NCBI GenBank assembly: GCA_024278955.1
Contig: JAJRSE010000103.1
Span: forward strand, 1 to 59,418
Source of the DNA: Planctomycetota bacterium
GTDB taxonomy: Bacteria; Planctomycetota; Planctomycetia; Pirellulales; Lacipirellulaceae
DNA length: 59,418 nt
Direction of reading: 5' to 3'
The notes below the pieces were generated by a model. The model did no database searches. It had not been told where the DNA came from and saw nothing but the letters and a program-made list of their open reading frames with translations. The position numbers were made by a program, and so were the translations under genes. This document shows, piece by piece, positions 5,930 through 14,500 of the stretch. Numbering within the stretch: position 1 is the first letter of the stretch; each line of letters begins with the position of its first letter.

Positions 5930-6964
5930 ATGGAAGAAGTTCTCGAAGAATTTTTTGTTCATCAACCCACTTGGGCCTTGGCACTCGAAATCGTTGTCAT
6001 TCTTGGCGTCTTAGGGAAGGCCGCCGATTGGCTGGTGGGTGAGGCGGTGGTGCTGTCGGAGCGATCGGGTTTGCCGAAGGTTATAATCGGCGCGACCATT
6101 GTGAGCCTCGGAACCACTGCGCCCGAGGCAGCCGTCTCGGTGTTGGCCGCGATGCAGGGAAAACCTGAGATTGCGCTTGGCAATGCGGTGGGCTCGATAA
6201 TTTGCGATACGGGGCTCATCCTCGGAATCGCCTGTCTGATTTTGCCACTCAAGCTGCCGCGAGAAATTGTCAATCGGCAGGGGTGGATCCAATTTGGCGC
6301 GGGTTGGCTGTTAGTGGCATGTTGCTGGCCTTGGGAAGGAGGGAATCCGTTCGTTGTGGGAGGCCACCTTCCGCAAGGGGTCGGCATCGTTTTTTTGGTT
6401 CTCCTAGTCGTCTACCTGGGGCTGTCCGTCCGTTGGGCTAAAGCTTCGGGGCAGGTCGCCGAATTGTCTGAATTCGAGGGCGATGCTGCGGCTCCGATGG
6501 GAGTCGTCGTTGTTAAGCTCCTGGCCACAGTCGCGATGGTCGTCGGCGCGAGCCACCTCTTGATTCCAGCGATTACCGAAGCGGCTGAGCGAATGGGAAT
6601 CCCGAGCGCCATCGTGGCAGCAACGATCATTGCTTTTGGAACTTCTCTGCCAGAACTTGTAACCGCAGTGACTGCCGCCCGAAAGGACCACGGCGACTTG
6701 GCCATCGGTAACATTATTGGAGCCGACATTCTGAATGTGCTATTCGTTGCCGGGATGTCGGCTGCTGTTACTCCAGCCGGACTGGAAGCTCCCAAAGAAT
6801 TCTTTCGATTTCAACTTCCGGGAATGCTGGTGATCTTGGTTGTCTTTCGGATTGGCGTGTCGCTTTCGGGCGATCGACTCAAGCGGCCGTTCGGGGGGCT
6901 TTTGTTGGCAATCTACTTGGTAATAACCATTCTCAGCTTTGCCATGCTGGGCCCGCAGCCTTAG
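5930..6964 (+). CDS. Na+/Ca2+ exchanger-family antiporter
   Basis: A 344-aa integral membrane protein of the Ca2+:cation antiporter (CaCA) superfamily, YrbG-like. Two homologous alpha repeats are visible: GATIVSLGTTAPEAAVSVLAA with GNAVGSIICDTG near residues 50-95, and AATIIAFGTSLPELVTAVTA with GNIIGADILNVLF near 220-270. The conserved acidic residues of both repeats (E in APEA and LPEL, D in CDTG and ADIL) coordinate the cation. About ten membrane segments and a short acidic central loop (ELSEFEGDA) fit the family. The start at 5930 avoids a non-homologous 45-residue extension. Its 3' end overlaps the convergent SDR gene by four bases. Confidence 0.88.
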   Translation: MEEVLEEFFVHQPTWALALEIVVILGVLGKAADWLVGEAVVLSERSGLPKVIIGATIVSLGTTAPEAAVSVLAAMQGKPEIALGNAVGSIICDTGLILGIACLILPLKLPREIVNRQGWIQFGAGWLLVACCWPWEGGNPFVVGGHLPQGVGIVFLVLLVVYLGLSVRWAKASGQVAELSEFEGDAAAPMGVVVVKLLATVAMVVGASHLLIPAITEAAERMGIPSAIVAATIIAFGTSLPELVTAVTAARKDHGDLAIGNIIGADILNVLFVAGMSAAVTPAGLEAPKEFFRFQLPGMLVILVVFRIGVSLSGDRLKRPFGGLLLAIYLVITILSFAMLGPQP

Positions 6965-7776
6965 TCCGACGTTGCCCGGCGCAGCAGCCAGTCGCCAAGC
7001 TGGGGAGAGAGTTGAGACACCATCGTCAGTAAACGAACCTTGGCGGGCAGAACCAACTCCAGCTTTCGCCCCTCGCAGGCAAGCAAGATTTTTTCGGCAA
7101 GCCAGCTTGGATCGATGCCGCGGAGTTTCGCCCCAGCGCCCGGGCGGCTTGCTTCGGCTGGGAGTCCGGTTGATTGTTGTTCGTACCGAGGGTTGGAGTC
7201 GTCCCGACGGATCGGTCCCGGGCATACTAGCAAGACATGCAACCCTGCTGGGCCATGTTCCATGCGCAATTGCTGGGAGTAGGCCGCTAGGGCATGCTTG
7301 CTGGCCGGATAAGCACCGAGAAATCGCGGCGCTACTTTGCTGGCAAGCGATCCGATATTCACCAAACTTCCTTTGCTCTCCATGAGCCTCTCGGCAAAGG
7401 CACGGGTGGTTCGGACCGTGGCAAGAAAATTGACGTCCAGCATGTCTTGAAAATCTTCGGGGGTCGTTTCTAGTACCGCCTTTCGGCCTGAGCGTCCGGC
7501 GCAGTTGCAAAGAAGATCGACCCGGCCGAATTTTTCTTCGACCGACTCCGCCAATTGGTCGACTTCGGGCTGCTGAGTGATATCGCATACGACGGGCAAG
7601 ACTTCCGCGCCGAGGGCTCTCAGCACTTCAGCCGCTTGAGTTAATCGTTCTTCACGACGAGCAACGATCGCCAAGCGAGCTTTCCGAGCCGCGAGTGCCT
7701 TTGCGATCTCTAGCCCGAGTCCGGCCGAAGCTCCCGTCACGACGCAAACTTTATTCTGCCAGAAGTTTGGCTTCAT
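6961..7776 (-). CDS. Short-chain dehydrogenase/reductase
   Basis: A 271-aa classical SDR. It has the Rossmann glycine motif TGASAGLG (14-21), NCAG (91-94), catalytic S143 and the Y156-PAS-K160 motif. R40-R41 after the second strand (AIVARREERL) suggests NADP(H) preference. The C-terminal region (WLAEKILLACEGRKLELVLP) resembles the DltE/YqjQ-like group that acts on lipids or ketones, but the substrate cannot be named. The gene is convergent with the antiporter and probably monocistronic. Confidence 0.85.
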   Translation of the reverse strand: MKPNFWQNKVCVVTGASAGLGLEIAKALAARKARLAIVARREERLTQAAEVLRALGAEVLPVVCDITQQPEVDQLAESVEEKFGRVDLLCNCAGRSGRKAVLETTPEDFQDMLDVNFLATVRTTRAFAERLMESKGSLVNIGSLASKVAPRFLGAYPASKHALAAYSQQLRMEHGPAGLHVLLVCPGPIRRDDSNPRYEQQSTGLPAEASRPGAGAKLRGIDPSWLAEKILLACEGRKLELVLPAKVRLLTMVSQLSPQLGDWLLRRATSD

Positions 7777-7953
7777 CTTCGGAGTAGATCAAAGTGCAGC
7801 AACAGGCCGGTTGAGCCGGTCCTGACACTTAGTTCGAGGGAAATAGTAGGAAACCACCTGATCTTTACCGATCAAATCAAGGGCTGCTATCCTTGCAGGG
7901 CAGAAAGAGAAGTATGGTTGAAGGTGCTGTGCTCGGCAAGGACACCTGAAAAC

Positions 7954-7962
7954 TGCTAGAAT
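7954..7962 (+). promoter_or_regulatory. Possible extended -10 box ahead of pyk
   Basis: TGCTAGAAT matches an extended -10 (TGnTAnnnT) about 60 nt before the pyruvate kinase start. I do not see a good -35. Confidence 0.25.
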
Positions 7963-8022
7963 ACCTGCCAAGGCACGAAACAGAGACCTAATTCCCAATC
8001 CAACACGAAGGGGCAACGATAC

Positions 8023-9585
8023 ATGGATTCCACGCTACAAGCACCAACTCCAGTGGGCATCGACCCGGATAGTTCAGAGCAACTTATGGATGAGTACCAA
8101 GCGTCGCAAGAAAGCGTGCGTCCCTCGCGAACCAAGATTGTTGCGACCGTAGGACCCTCGTGCGGCGAAGTCGATCAGCTCACACAGCTCGTGCGTTCAG
8201 GCGCAAGCGTTTTCCGCCTCAATATGGCACATGGGGAACCCGAGACTCAACAGATTTTTGTTGACCGTATCCGCCAGGTAGGCGAAGATCTCGACGTACC
8301 GCTTGCTATTTTAGTCGATTTGGCCGGCCCTAAGTTTCGCCTAGGTGAATTAGCAGGTGAAAGTATTTTTTGCTCGCGTGGCGAGGAGTTCTTTTTCGTA
8401 AAAGGCGAATCCAAGGCTCCCAACGAATTGCAGTCGAGCTACGAACCTTTGGTCGACGAACTCTCGGTTGGCGATCTTGTGATGTTGGCCGATGGTACCG
8501 TCAGCATGTTGGTCGAAGAAGCTTCGGCAGACCGCGTGCGTATGCGGGTACAGCAACAGGGAACCATTCGCAGCAAGCAAGGGATCAATCTCCCAGGGGT
8601 GCGGCTCAGTGTGCCTGCGATCAGCGTCGAAGACCACAAGCATGCGATCTGGGCTGCGAAAACAGGGGCCGATTTTGTCAGCCTCAGTTTCGTTCGTTCG
8701 CCAGACGAAGTGCGAACCCTCAAAGATATTATTCGCTCTAGCGGATCGCGTGCGAGCGTGATTGCTAAAATCGAGAAAAGCGAAGCACTCGAACGGCTCG
8801 ACGAAATTGTTTCCGAGGCCGATGGGGTGATGGTTGCCCGTGGCGATTTGGGCGTCGAAATCGACGTGGCTCAAATGCCGCTCGCCCAAAAACGAATCAT
8901 TCGCAAATGCCAGCAGTATCATAAACCTGTCATTATCGCCACGCAGATGCTCGACAGCATGCACGAATCGCAACGTCCGACGCGAGCCGAAACGACCGAC
9001 GTCGCCAACGCGATTCTCGATGGGGCCGATGCCTGCATGCTTTCTGGCGAAACCGCTATCGGCAAACATCCTCGACTCGCCGTCGAAATGATGAATCGAA
9101 TTGCGTTAGCTACCGAAGAGAGCATTGCCGGGCAGCCGTTAAGAGAATCGGGCTCAAAGCGAGCGGATGGCTTGCATGCAGTGACGAGCGCCGTGGTCCA
9201 CGGTGCAGGCACCATGGCCCACGTACTCGAAGCCAAATTGGTAGTCGTGGCCAGCCACTCTGGACGCACCGCGTTGGCCCTCTCGCAGCAACGAAGTTTT
9301 GTGCCAACCGTAGGTGTTAGCACCTTTGAAACGACGCTACGGCAGATGTGCCTGCTCTGGGGTGTTACTCCGCTTCGCAACGCTCCGGCGACGGACGTTG
9401 AGCAGTTGATCCGGCACACCGACTCTTGGGCCTGTCGTCAGGGTTTGGCGACCAGAGGCGACCGTATCGTTATCGTCGGCGGCTCGCACCTCACCGCCGG
9501 TTCCAACGATTCCAAGATGGCCTCTGGCGTCCACGATATCGTCATTGTGCATGAAGTCGAATGCCTAGGTAGTTGTGAAATCTAG
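8023..9585 (+). CDS. pyk: Pyruvate kinase
   Basis: A 520-aa protein converting phosphoenolpyruvate and ADP to pyruvate and ATP, the last step of glycolysis. Signature segments are ATVGPS (41-46), FRLNMAHG (65-71), the B-domain (about 100-195), the active-site run IAKIEKSEALERLDEIV with K249, VARGDLGVE and TQMLDSM, and MLSGETAIG. The C-terminal allosteric domain (about 385-515) is present and includes VVVASHSGRTALALSQQR. An N-terminal extension of about 35 polar residues precedes the first strand, longer than in most homologues. The gene stands alone. A possible extended -10 lies at 7954-7962. Confidence 0.95.
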   Translation: MDSTLQAPTPVGIDPDSSEQLMDEYQASQESVRPSRTKIVATVGPSCGEVDQLTQLVRSGASVFRLNMAHGEPETQQIFVDRIRQVGEDLDVPLAILVDLAGPKFRLGELAGESIFCSRGEEFFFVKGESKAPNELQSSYEPLVDELSVGDLVMLADGTVSMLVEEASADRVRMRVQQQGTIRSKQGINLPGVRLSVPAISVEDHKHAIWAAKTGADFVSLSFVRSPDEVRTLKDIIRSSGSRASVIAKIEKSEALERLDEIVSEADGVMVARGDLGVEIDVAQMPLAQKRIIRKCQQYHKPVIIATQMLDSMHESQRPTRAETTDVANAILDGADACMLSGETAIGKHPRLAVEMMNRIALATEESIAGQPLRESGSKRADGLHAVTSAVVHGAGTMAHVLEAKLVVVASHSGRTALALSQQRSFVPTVGVSTFETTLRQMCLLWGVTPLRNAPATDVEQLIRHTDSWACRQGLATRGDRIVIVGGSHLTAGSNDSKMASGVHDIVIVHEVECLGSCEI

Positions 9586-9611
9586 GCTTTGCCGAAACTC
9601 GATCGCATGAA

Positions 9612-9957
9612 GCCAGGCGAACTGCAAAGTCAAAAAACCAAACAAATGAAGATTAGCCACAGAGATCACAGAGAACACCGAGTACTAGAAACCAAGGTTT
9701 CTTTGAGTCCTCTGTGTTACTAGCGGTTGAAATCTTCGCACGACGCACAAATTTTCAATGGCCACAAGAAACACAAAAACCAGCCCGATTAGCCGTTTTG
9801 CTCTACAAGAATTCTAAAAATTGACAAAGAGACGGAACTGGCGACATGGCTATTTTTTATCCTTTTCGTGTTTTTTGTGGCTACTGCTTTGGTTGCCGGC
9901 CGCGCTGGGATCTCTGTGGCTAAATTCTCTTCAATTACGCGACTTTGCAATCGTCCT
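9612..9957. repeat. 'cacagag' element copy 2, split by a second hairpin
   Basis: The left part (9612-9718) and right part (9908-9957) match the element at 291-442. Between them about 185 bp are inserted that carry their own inverted pair: gccacaagaaacacaaaaa (about 9760-9778) and ccttttcgtgttttttgtggc (about 9863-9883). One palindrome is thus nested inside another. No gene lies within. Confidence 0.7.
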
Positions 9958-9967
9958 GCGCATGAAG

Positions 9968-10663
9968 CTACTCCACTTGAAGTTGCTCGAGTCGTAGTCG
10001 CGATACCGCCAAGAAGCCAAAGAGGGCGATTGCTACACCGGAGAGTAGCTGTGCAGACCCCATAAGATGAGGCCATAAGCTCTCGAGAGAAACGGTGAGG
10101 CTCCCCTCCGAAGCGGCCACCGACATCGAAGTTCCGAGGAGGGCCGTTGCCCAACATTGCAGTGCAAAGAATGCAGCTGCCCAACCCCACGGGCGAGACA
10201 TGCGTTGCGTAATAGCACACGCTGCTAGTCCACTCAGCAGCGGGACTACCATCCTGCCGACGTAGAATACGATCCAAAACGTGATGATAACATGCAGCGG
10301 AAATTCTTCAGGGCCTTTCTCTGGATGGATAAACGCTTCAAGAAAAACGCGACTCAGCCCGAAGTACACTCCGGTTGCCAGTATTGTCACAGGGAGTGGC
10401 AAGAGGAGAAGCAAGACGGGCGGAATCCGCCGCAAGAAGCCTTGTTTCCGAAAACTACGCACTAGCTGCGTGGAGAGTTCCTGAGGCGATTCCCCCAGCA
10501 ACAGTACCTCGCCACCAGTGACGTTGCTTTCCTCGGCGCTTTCCTCGGCGCTTTCCTCGGCATGGTCGGAAAGCTCCAAGCAGGTTCGTGTTACATAGCG
10601 AATAGGTAAGCCTGCCTTCAAAAGCGAGCTTTTTACACATCGAATCCAAGCGGCTTTATCCAT
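9968..10663 (-). CDS. PadR-linked multi-pass membrane protein
   Basis: A 231-aa protein with a soluble N-terminal domain (about 1-75) and about four hydrophobic segments (roughly 80-105, 118-140, 150-175 and 200-222). Its first eight bases overlap the end of the PadR gene, so it is surely in the same operon. PadR-membrane protein pairs of this layout are frequent in planctomycetes, where the second gene is thought to be the regulated target. Residues about 35-46 hold a tandem AEES repeat encoded by three 12-bp units (10526-10561), which may vary in number. The transported or sensed substrate is unknown. Confidence 0.7.
   Translation of the reverse strand: MDKAAWIRCVKSSLLKAGLPIRYVTRTCLELSDHAEESAEESAEESNVTGGEVLLLGESPQELSTQLVRSFRKQGFLRRIPPVLLLLLPLPVTILATGVYFGLSRVFLEAFIHPEKGPEEFPLHVIITFWIVFYVGRMVVPLLSGLAACAITQRMSRPWGWAAAFFALQCWATALLGTSMSVAASEGSLTVSLESLWPHLMGSAQLLSGVAIALFGFLAVSRLRLEQLQVE
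10526..10561. repeat. 12-bp tandem repeat x3 inside the membrane-protein gene
   Basis: GCTTTCCTCGGC is repeated three times exactly and encodes AEES units on the minus strand. Unit length is a multiple of three, so gain or loss keeps the frame. Confidence 0.85.
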
Positions 10664-11018
10664 GACTTTCTCGCAATCCGTTATTAGGTGCCTCGAAGAC
10701 AGTTGTTACCGCATTGGTAATTCGCTGCCAAGTAGAATGAGACTCGGCCAGCTGCTTGAGTCCCTTTTTTGTTGTACGGTAAACAACCCGTTGCCGGCCA
10801 TTGTGCTCGCCACACTTGGTTGTGAGTTTCCCTTCGCCTTCAAGCCTATGCAAAATAGGATAGATACTGCCTTCGCCAAACTTTAGTTCGCCCGCGGTCG
10901 AAGCCGAAATTGCCTGGACAACGGCATAGCCATGCATCGGCGTACGCGAGAGCAATTGCAACAGTAGCAGCTCAGGTATTCCGGTGAGGAAATCGGGATT
11001 GGTCTTACGGCGTGCCAT
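10656..11018 (-). CDS. PadR-family transcriptional regulator
   Basis: A 120-aa winged-helix protein of the PadR family. ELLLLQLLSRTPMHGYAVVQAI (helices 1-2), the turn EGSIYPILHRLEGEGKL (recognition helix and wing) and a C-terminal dimerisation helix (YRTTKKGLKQLAESHSTWQRI) are all standard. PadR proteins repress operons for membrane stress or toxic-compound responses. The 8-bp overlap with the downstream membrane-protein gene makes that gene its likely target. The inducer is unknown. Confidence 0.9.
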   Translation of the reverse strand: MARRKTNPDFLTGIPELLLLQLLSRTPMHGYAVVQAISASTAGELKFGEGSIYPILHRLEGEGKLTTKCGEHNGRQRVVYRTTKKGLKQLAESHSTWQRITNAVTTVFEAPNNGLRESHG

Positions 11019-11053
11019 GAGGTACTTTCCTGAAAAGAGAAATGTGGTTTGCG

Positions 11054-11917
11054 CTATCGAGTGGTGACAGGATCGGTAGTTTTTTTGACAGTGGCTACCG
11101 CGTGTCCGCCAGCGGCACCAACCACGGGCAACAAGCTGACTACGGGAAACGCGAAGCCGCCGTCCGGTAGTATATTGCTAACGGCGCCCCCCAATTCCAT
11201 TCCATAGCGTGCATACAGCTGTCGGCGAATGTCCTCAAGCTCATCTTTTGAGCCACGAATCGCAACGTACTGCTGCACTTCGTCAGTAGCTAACGTCTCG
11301 TGCCACATCGCTACCAGCGGTAGTATTTGCACCGTTGCATAGGTTCCTGGCAGTTTGCGTTGATGCACATCCTTGGCATATGCGGCCTCGGCTAAGGCCA
11401 GTGCAGGAGCATCCGAGTAGACCGACAGCGTGTTGGTGTAGGGGTTGTAGTTGTCTCGTCCGAACAGGCGACCTGGAAGCAGAGTATAGCCAAGCGTGCT
11501 GAGCGTACCTACGGTGTATCGCCAGCCGGCGCCGACACGTTTGTTTGCGACCAATCGTTTCCACTCGCCGCCAGGAGCGTATTGATTCACGCGGACCTTG
11601 ACGTCGTGTAGCTGGCGATCGTCGAGATACTGAGCGACTTCGCCAACCGTTGAGCTAGAGACATCGTGGCTATCAGCCCGACGATCCCACAGCAAAACTT
11701 TTCGAGGAATGCCAAACACCCAGCCCAGGGCATCAATCACCGGGGCCTGTGAACCTACTTCGATGTCGATGCAAGAATCGCTATCGCAATAGGAAGCTTG
11801 CTGAATATCGCGACTCGGGGTCGAGTCGTCTGCGCGGGCCATGGGGCAGAGCATTGCTGCCGCTAGTGTCAAACAACTTATTCGGCGTAGCCGGTTCCGG
11901 CTGCAGCAGTCGTACAT
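11054..11917 (-). CDS. Exported protein of unknown function
   Basis: A 287-aa protein with a signal peptide (basic MYDCCSRNRLRR, hydrophobic core, cleavage near ARADD). The mature part has no domain I recognise. It carries a GRDNYNPYTNTLSVYSD motif, an adjacent helix (APALALAEAAYAKDV) and a hydrophobic C-terminal stretch (FAFPVVSLLPVVGAAGG). The NPYTNT...YSD..LAL pattern has the look of a conserved extracytoplasmic family, but I cannot name it. It lies 36 nt upstream of the PadR gene on the same strand and may be part of that operon. Confidence 0.65.
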   Translation of the reverse strand: MYDCCSRNRLRRISCLTLAAAMLCPMARADDSTPSRDIQQASYCDSDSCIDIEVGSQAPVIDALGWVFGIPRKVLLWDRRADSHDVSSSTVGEVAQYLDDRQLHDVKVRVNQYAPGGEWKRLVANKRVGAGWRYTVGTLSTLGYTLLPGRLFGRDNYNPYTNTLSVYSDAPALALAEAAYAKDVHQRKLPGTYATVQILPLVAMWHETLATDEVQQYVAIRGSKDELEDIRRQLYARYGMELGGAVSNILPDGGFAFPVVSLLPVVGAAGGHAVATVKKTTDPVTTR

Positions 11918-12174
11918 ATTACTTCTCCTGTGATTTTTTGCTACTCATTCGACTTTCTAACTTTCCACAGAAAGTTATTCGTCGCTCCATACCCAGAACT
12001 TTATAGTATGCAGCGACATTCTGGGAAAGACCGATTTCAAGGGCAAGAAAATTCAGCATCTCCCCTCTATGAATGGCTCCACGCGTTGTGCGATAGCACC
12101 GGGCGAGAACTGCGTCTCTCCGAGGAGATCGTAACCGCAAGCGAGGCGATCTTGTGCTAGCGGTTGTTCCCTGG

Positions 12175-12342
12175 TTACCGAATTTCATCTGCTTCGCGCG
12201 TGAGCGCAAAGTAGATGACGTAGGCCCAGCCAAGCAGGCCATGGATAATCATCCAGATGATCGAACGGCTGCGGTGCCAGGAACAGACCACAGCAATCGC
12301 AGCCCCGAGGCTGATACTTGAAGACAAGAAATTTGGCATCAT
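12175..12342 (-). CDS. Small membrane protein (55 aa)
   Basis: A short gene that starts inside the stop codon of the upstream gene (TGATG at 12340-12344). Its frame reads MMPNFLSSSISLGAAIAVV, then WHRSRSIIWMIIHGLLGW and AYVIYFALTREADEIR. Two hydrophobic helices separated by a basic turn (about 9-20 and 27-47) predict a membrane hairpin. A purine-rich GGGGGAGAG lies 8 nt before the first ATG. The one-base overlap implies translational coupling with the exported DUF6263-like gene. Function unknown. Confidence 0.6.
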   Translation of the reverse strand: MMPNFLSSSISLGAAIAVVCSWHRSRSIIWMIIHGLLGWAYVIYFALTREADEIR

Positions 12343-13232
12343 CACTTTCTCTCCCCCGAGGAAGCCGACTTGCGAGCCAGTTTTTCGCCCGGCTTCAGCA
12401 GCCGCTCTTCGTATCGCGACACGTAGTGCATACTACTCGCGGCGCCAGCGAATCCTAGTACTCGGCGGTTGGTGTCGAGTTTCTGCGAGACGACACGGCC
12501 TCGTTTGAGGTCAAACCGCACCGTCCCTTTGGCGAGCCGTTGAACTAACTGCGATTCGATAAACGCATTGATTGGCGTCAGCACTTGGTAGTCGACTTTG
12601 ATGGTCGCGATGCCGGTCTTCACTTTTTGCAGCGTGCAGACCCGACGTGTGCGAACTCGTAGCTTTGCGCCGCTCTTGCGCTCGACCTGGACGTCGTAAG
12701 TCGCATCCCACTGTTCGCCAACTGCGATCGCTTTCTCGGCAAGCCGTAGTGTAATCGGCATGTCGTCGCTGGCTTCGGGCTGGGGATGTTTTTCTTCTCG
12801 TTCGACGATCTCGCCACGGGGAGTCATGCGAATGACTGAAAGAGGAACCCCGATCGCCCGAGCCGCTTGCTCGAAGCCCGAGGGCGGTGTTTTGTCGGCT
12901 TCGCTGTCGAATTTTGTGATCGCACGATCGGGGACTTTATTTGACATTCGCACGACTTCAACGAGATGGACGAACTCGATTTCGCCATTCGGCAGTACGT
13001 CAGTCACTTTCCATGCCTTGATCGACTCGCTTTTGCTTTCGGCCTGCTGGGTCGTGTCTTCGATGGTGCTGCGCACGTCGGCCGAGTGTTTTACTTGATA
13101 TCGAAGCACCTCGCCGAGTTCAAACTTGTAGCGGAGCTGGTACTTTTTTGCCGAAGCCTTGTTCGCCGCATGAGCTGGCATGCTGCTAAACAAAAAAAGA
13201 ACGAGCAGCGAATTAGCAATTAGGTATTTCAC
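12342..13232 (-). CDS. Exported protein, DUF6263-like
   Basis: A 296-aa protein with a signal peptide when started at the GTG at 13232 (VKYLIANSLLVLFLFSSMPA, cleavage after AHA). AGGA lies 9 nt upstream of that GTG. The body is beta-rich, opening with YKFELGEVLRYQVKHSADV and containing IPLSVIRMTPRGE-like and GEQWDATYDVQVE strands, similar to DUF6263 proteins common in planctomycetes. The role is unknown. It is coupled to the 55-aa membrane protein downstream. An upstream ATG at 13325 would bury the signal peptide and is rejected. Confidence 0.65.
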   Translation of the reverse strand: MKYLIANSLLVLFLFSSMPAHAANKASAKKYQLRYKFELGEVLRYQVKHSADVRSTIEDTTQQAESKSESIKAWKVTDVLPNGEIEFVHLVEVVRMSNKVPDRAITKFDSEADKTPPSGFEQAARAIGVPLSVIRMTPRGEIVEREEKHPQPEASDDMPITLRLAEKAIAVGEQWDATYDVQVERKSGAKLRVRTRRVCTLQKVKTGIATIKVDYQVLTPINAFIESQLVQRLAKGTVRFDLKRGRVVSQKLDTNRRVLGFAGAASSMHYVSRYEERLLKPGEKLARKSASSGERK

Positions 13233-13344
13233 AATGCGATTCCTTGCATGATGATAAAAGTCAGCTTCTAAGTTAGCGTCGGTCGACAGACTAAATTCGC
13301 GAGGGCAAAGGTTGCCTTGCAACAATCGCGAACGACCATTTCAT

Positions 13345-14211
13345 TTAATCTTTAAGTTTTAACCGACCACCCCAGCCCAGTTTTTCTCTCAGCGTACGAT
13401 AGTAACCATGGCCGTGGACTTCGATCAATTGAAACTGAGCTTCTGATCTTGTCACGCGGATTCGATCGGCAGCCGAGGGCTGGCAAACGACTTTGCCATC
13501 GACCACCAACGAGGTCCCTTCGTTCGGCTGGGGAACGGCCAATTCGTAAACACGGTCGGCCGAATCGATCACGGGGCGGTTGGTCAGCGTATGGGGGCTA
13601 ATGGGCGAGATCACGAACGCCTGCAAATTTTTCCGCAGGATCGGTCCGCCCGCCGAAAGGCTATGGGCGGTGGAACCAACGGGCGTGCTCACGATCAAGC
13701 CGTCGCAACTATAAGTCGTTGCCAGCTCACCGTCAACGTAAAGCTGCACTTCGAGCATCGTAAACGGCGGACCTGCTAGCACGGCCACTTCGTTAAGACC
13801 CAGCACTTTGAGCAGCGTCTGGCCTTCTCGCAGGACTTCGCACTCGAACATCAGATGGGAAACCACCCGATACTCGTCTCCGATAACCAGCGGGAGGACC
13901 TTCTCGAGCTGTTCGGGTTGCAAATCCGCAAGAAATCCCAATCGCCCAAGATTTACGCCCAGCACCGGCAACTGACGGTAGCCAATTGCATGGGCCGCCC
14001 TCAGCATCGAGCCATCGCCGCCGAGCACCACAGCGAAATCCGCTTCCACCTCTGGAAGGCCTGCCGAAAAGTCGTCAACCATTCCAACGACCTCAACATA
14101 CTTTTCAAGAATCGGCCGCAGCTCAGCCACGCGTTCTTGAATCTGAGGCTTTGCCGCATCGGCAAGCATCAGCACGTGAGGCCGTGAAATGGAGGAAGTG
14201 TTGGGGCTCAT
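13345..14211 (-). CDS. nadK: NAD kinase
   Basis: A 288-aa protein that phosphorylates NAD to NADP. It contains the diagnostic GGDGSMLRAA motif (about 70-79) and NLGRLGFL, the LNEVAV strand, and the C-terminal all-beta domain with TYSCDGLIVSTPVGSTAHS and SAGGPI. The length is normal. The start at 14211 is a choice: an ATG four codons upstream (14223) is also possible, and neither has a good ribosome site. The gene lies 112 nt downstream of the start of the DUF6263-like gene's cluster and is transcribed toward it. Confidence 0.93.
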   Translation of the reverse strand: MSPNTSSISRPHVLMLADAAKPQIQERVAELRPILEKYVEVVGMVDDFSAGLPEVEADFAVVLGGDGSMLRAAHAIGYRQLPVLGVNLGRLGFLADLQPEQLEKVLPLVIGDEYRVVSHLMFECEVLREGQTLLKVLGLNEVAVLAGPPFTMLEVQLYVDGELATTYSCDGLIVSTPVGSTAHSLSAGGPILRKNLQAFVISPISPHTLTNRPVIDSADRVYELAVPQPNEGTSLVVDGKVVCQPSAADRIRVTRSEAQFQLIEVHGHGYYRTLREKLGWGGRLKLKD

Positions 14212-14377
14212 TCTGTCTAGCATAGCAGCGATTGCATGCCGCGTCAGGCTGCATTTGCTTGCCGCGTGCAAGGGGGGGCAATGTTCGGGCAAACAAAGAG
14301 AGTCGAAATCATCTGCGCAAGAAGAGAACGAAGCCGTCAGGGAAAACGAAAAAACAAGGAGAGCCTCCTCCTAAAAA

Positions 14378-14487
14378 CTAGTGCTTTGTCATAACTAAAA
14401 ATTGGGATGCTGTCTGACAGAACTACTTACTGGCAAATAACTTCTGTCAGACAGCACCCCTATTCTAAGAGTTGTCAAAGCACTAGT
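14378..14487. repeat. Palindromic element with 'actagtgctttgtca' ends
   Basis: Outer arms ACTAGTGCTTTGTCATAACT (14378-14397) and AGTTGTCAAAGCACTAGT (14470-14487) are inverted. Inner arms TGCTGTCTGACAGAA (14409-14423) and TTCTGTCAGACAGCA (14441-14455) form a perfect 15-bp stem. A related end, ACTCGTGCTTTGTCAG, appears at 1338-1353 beside the transposase fragment. It lies between nadK and the SWIM gene. Confidence 0.75.
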
Positions 14488-14500
14488 GCATTGTCAACTC

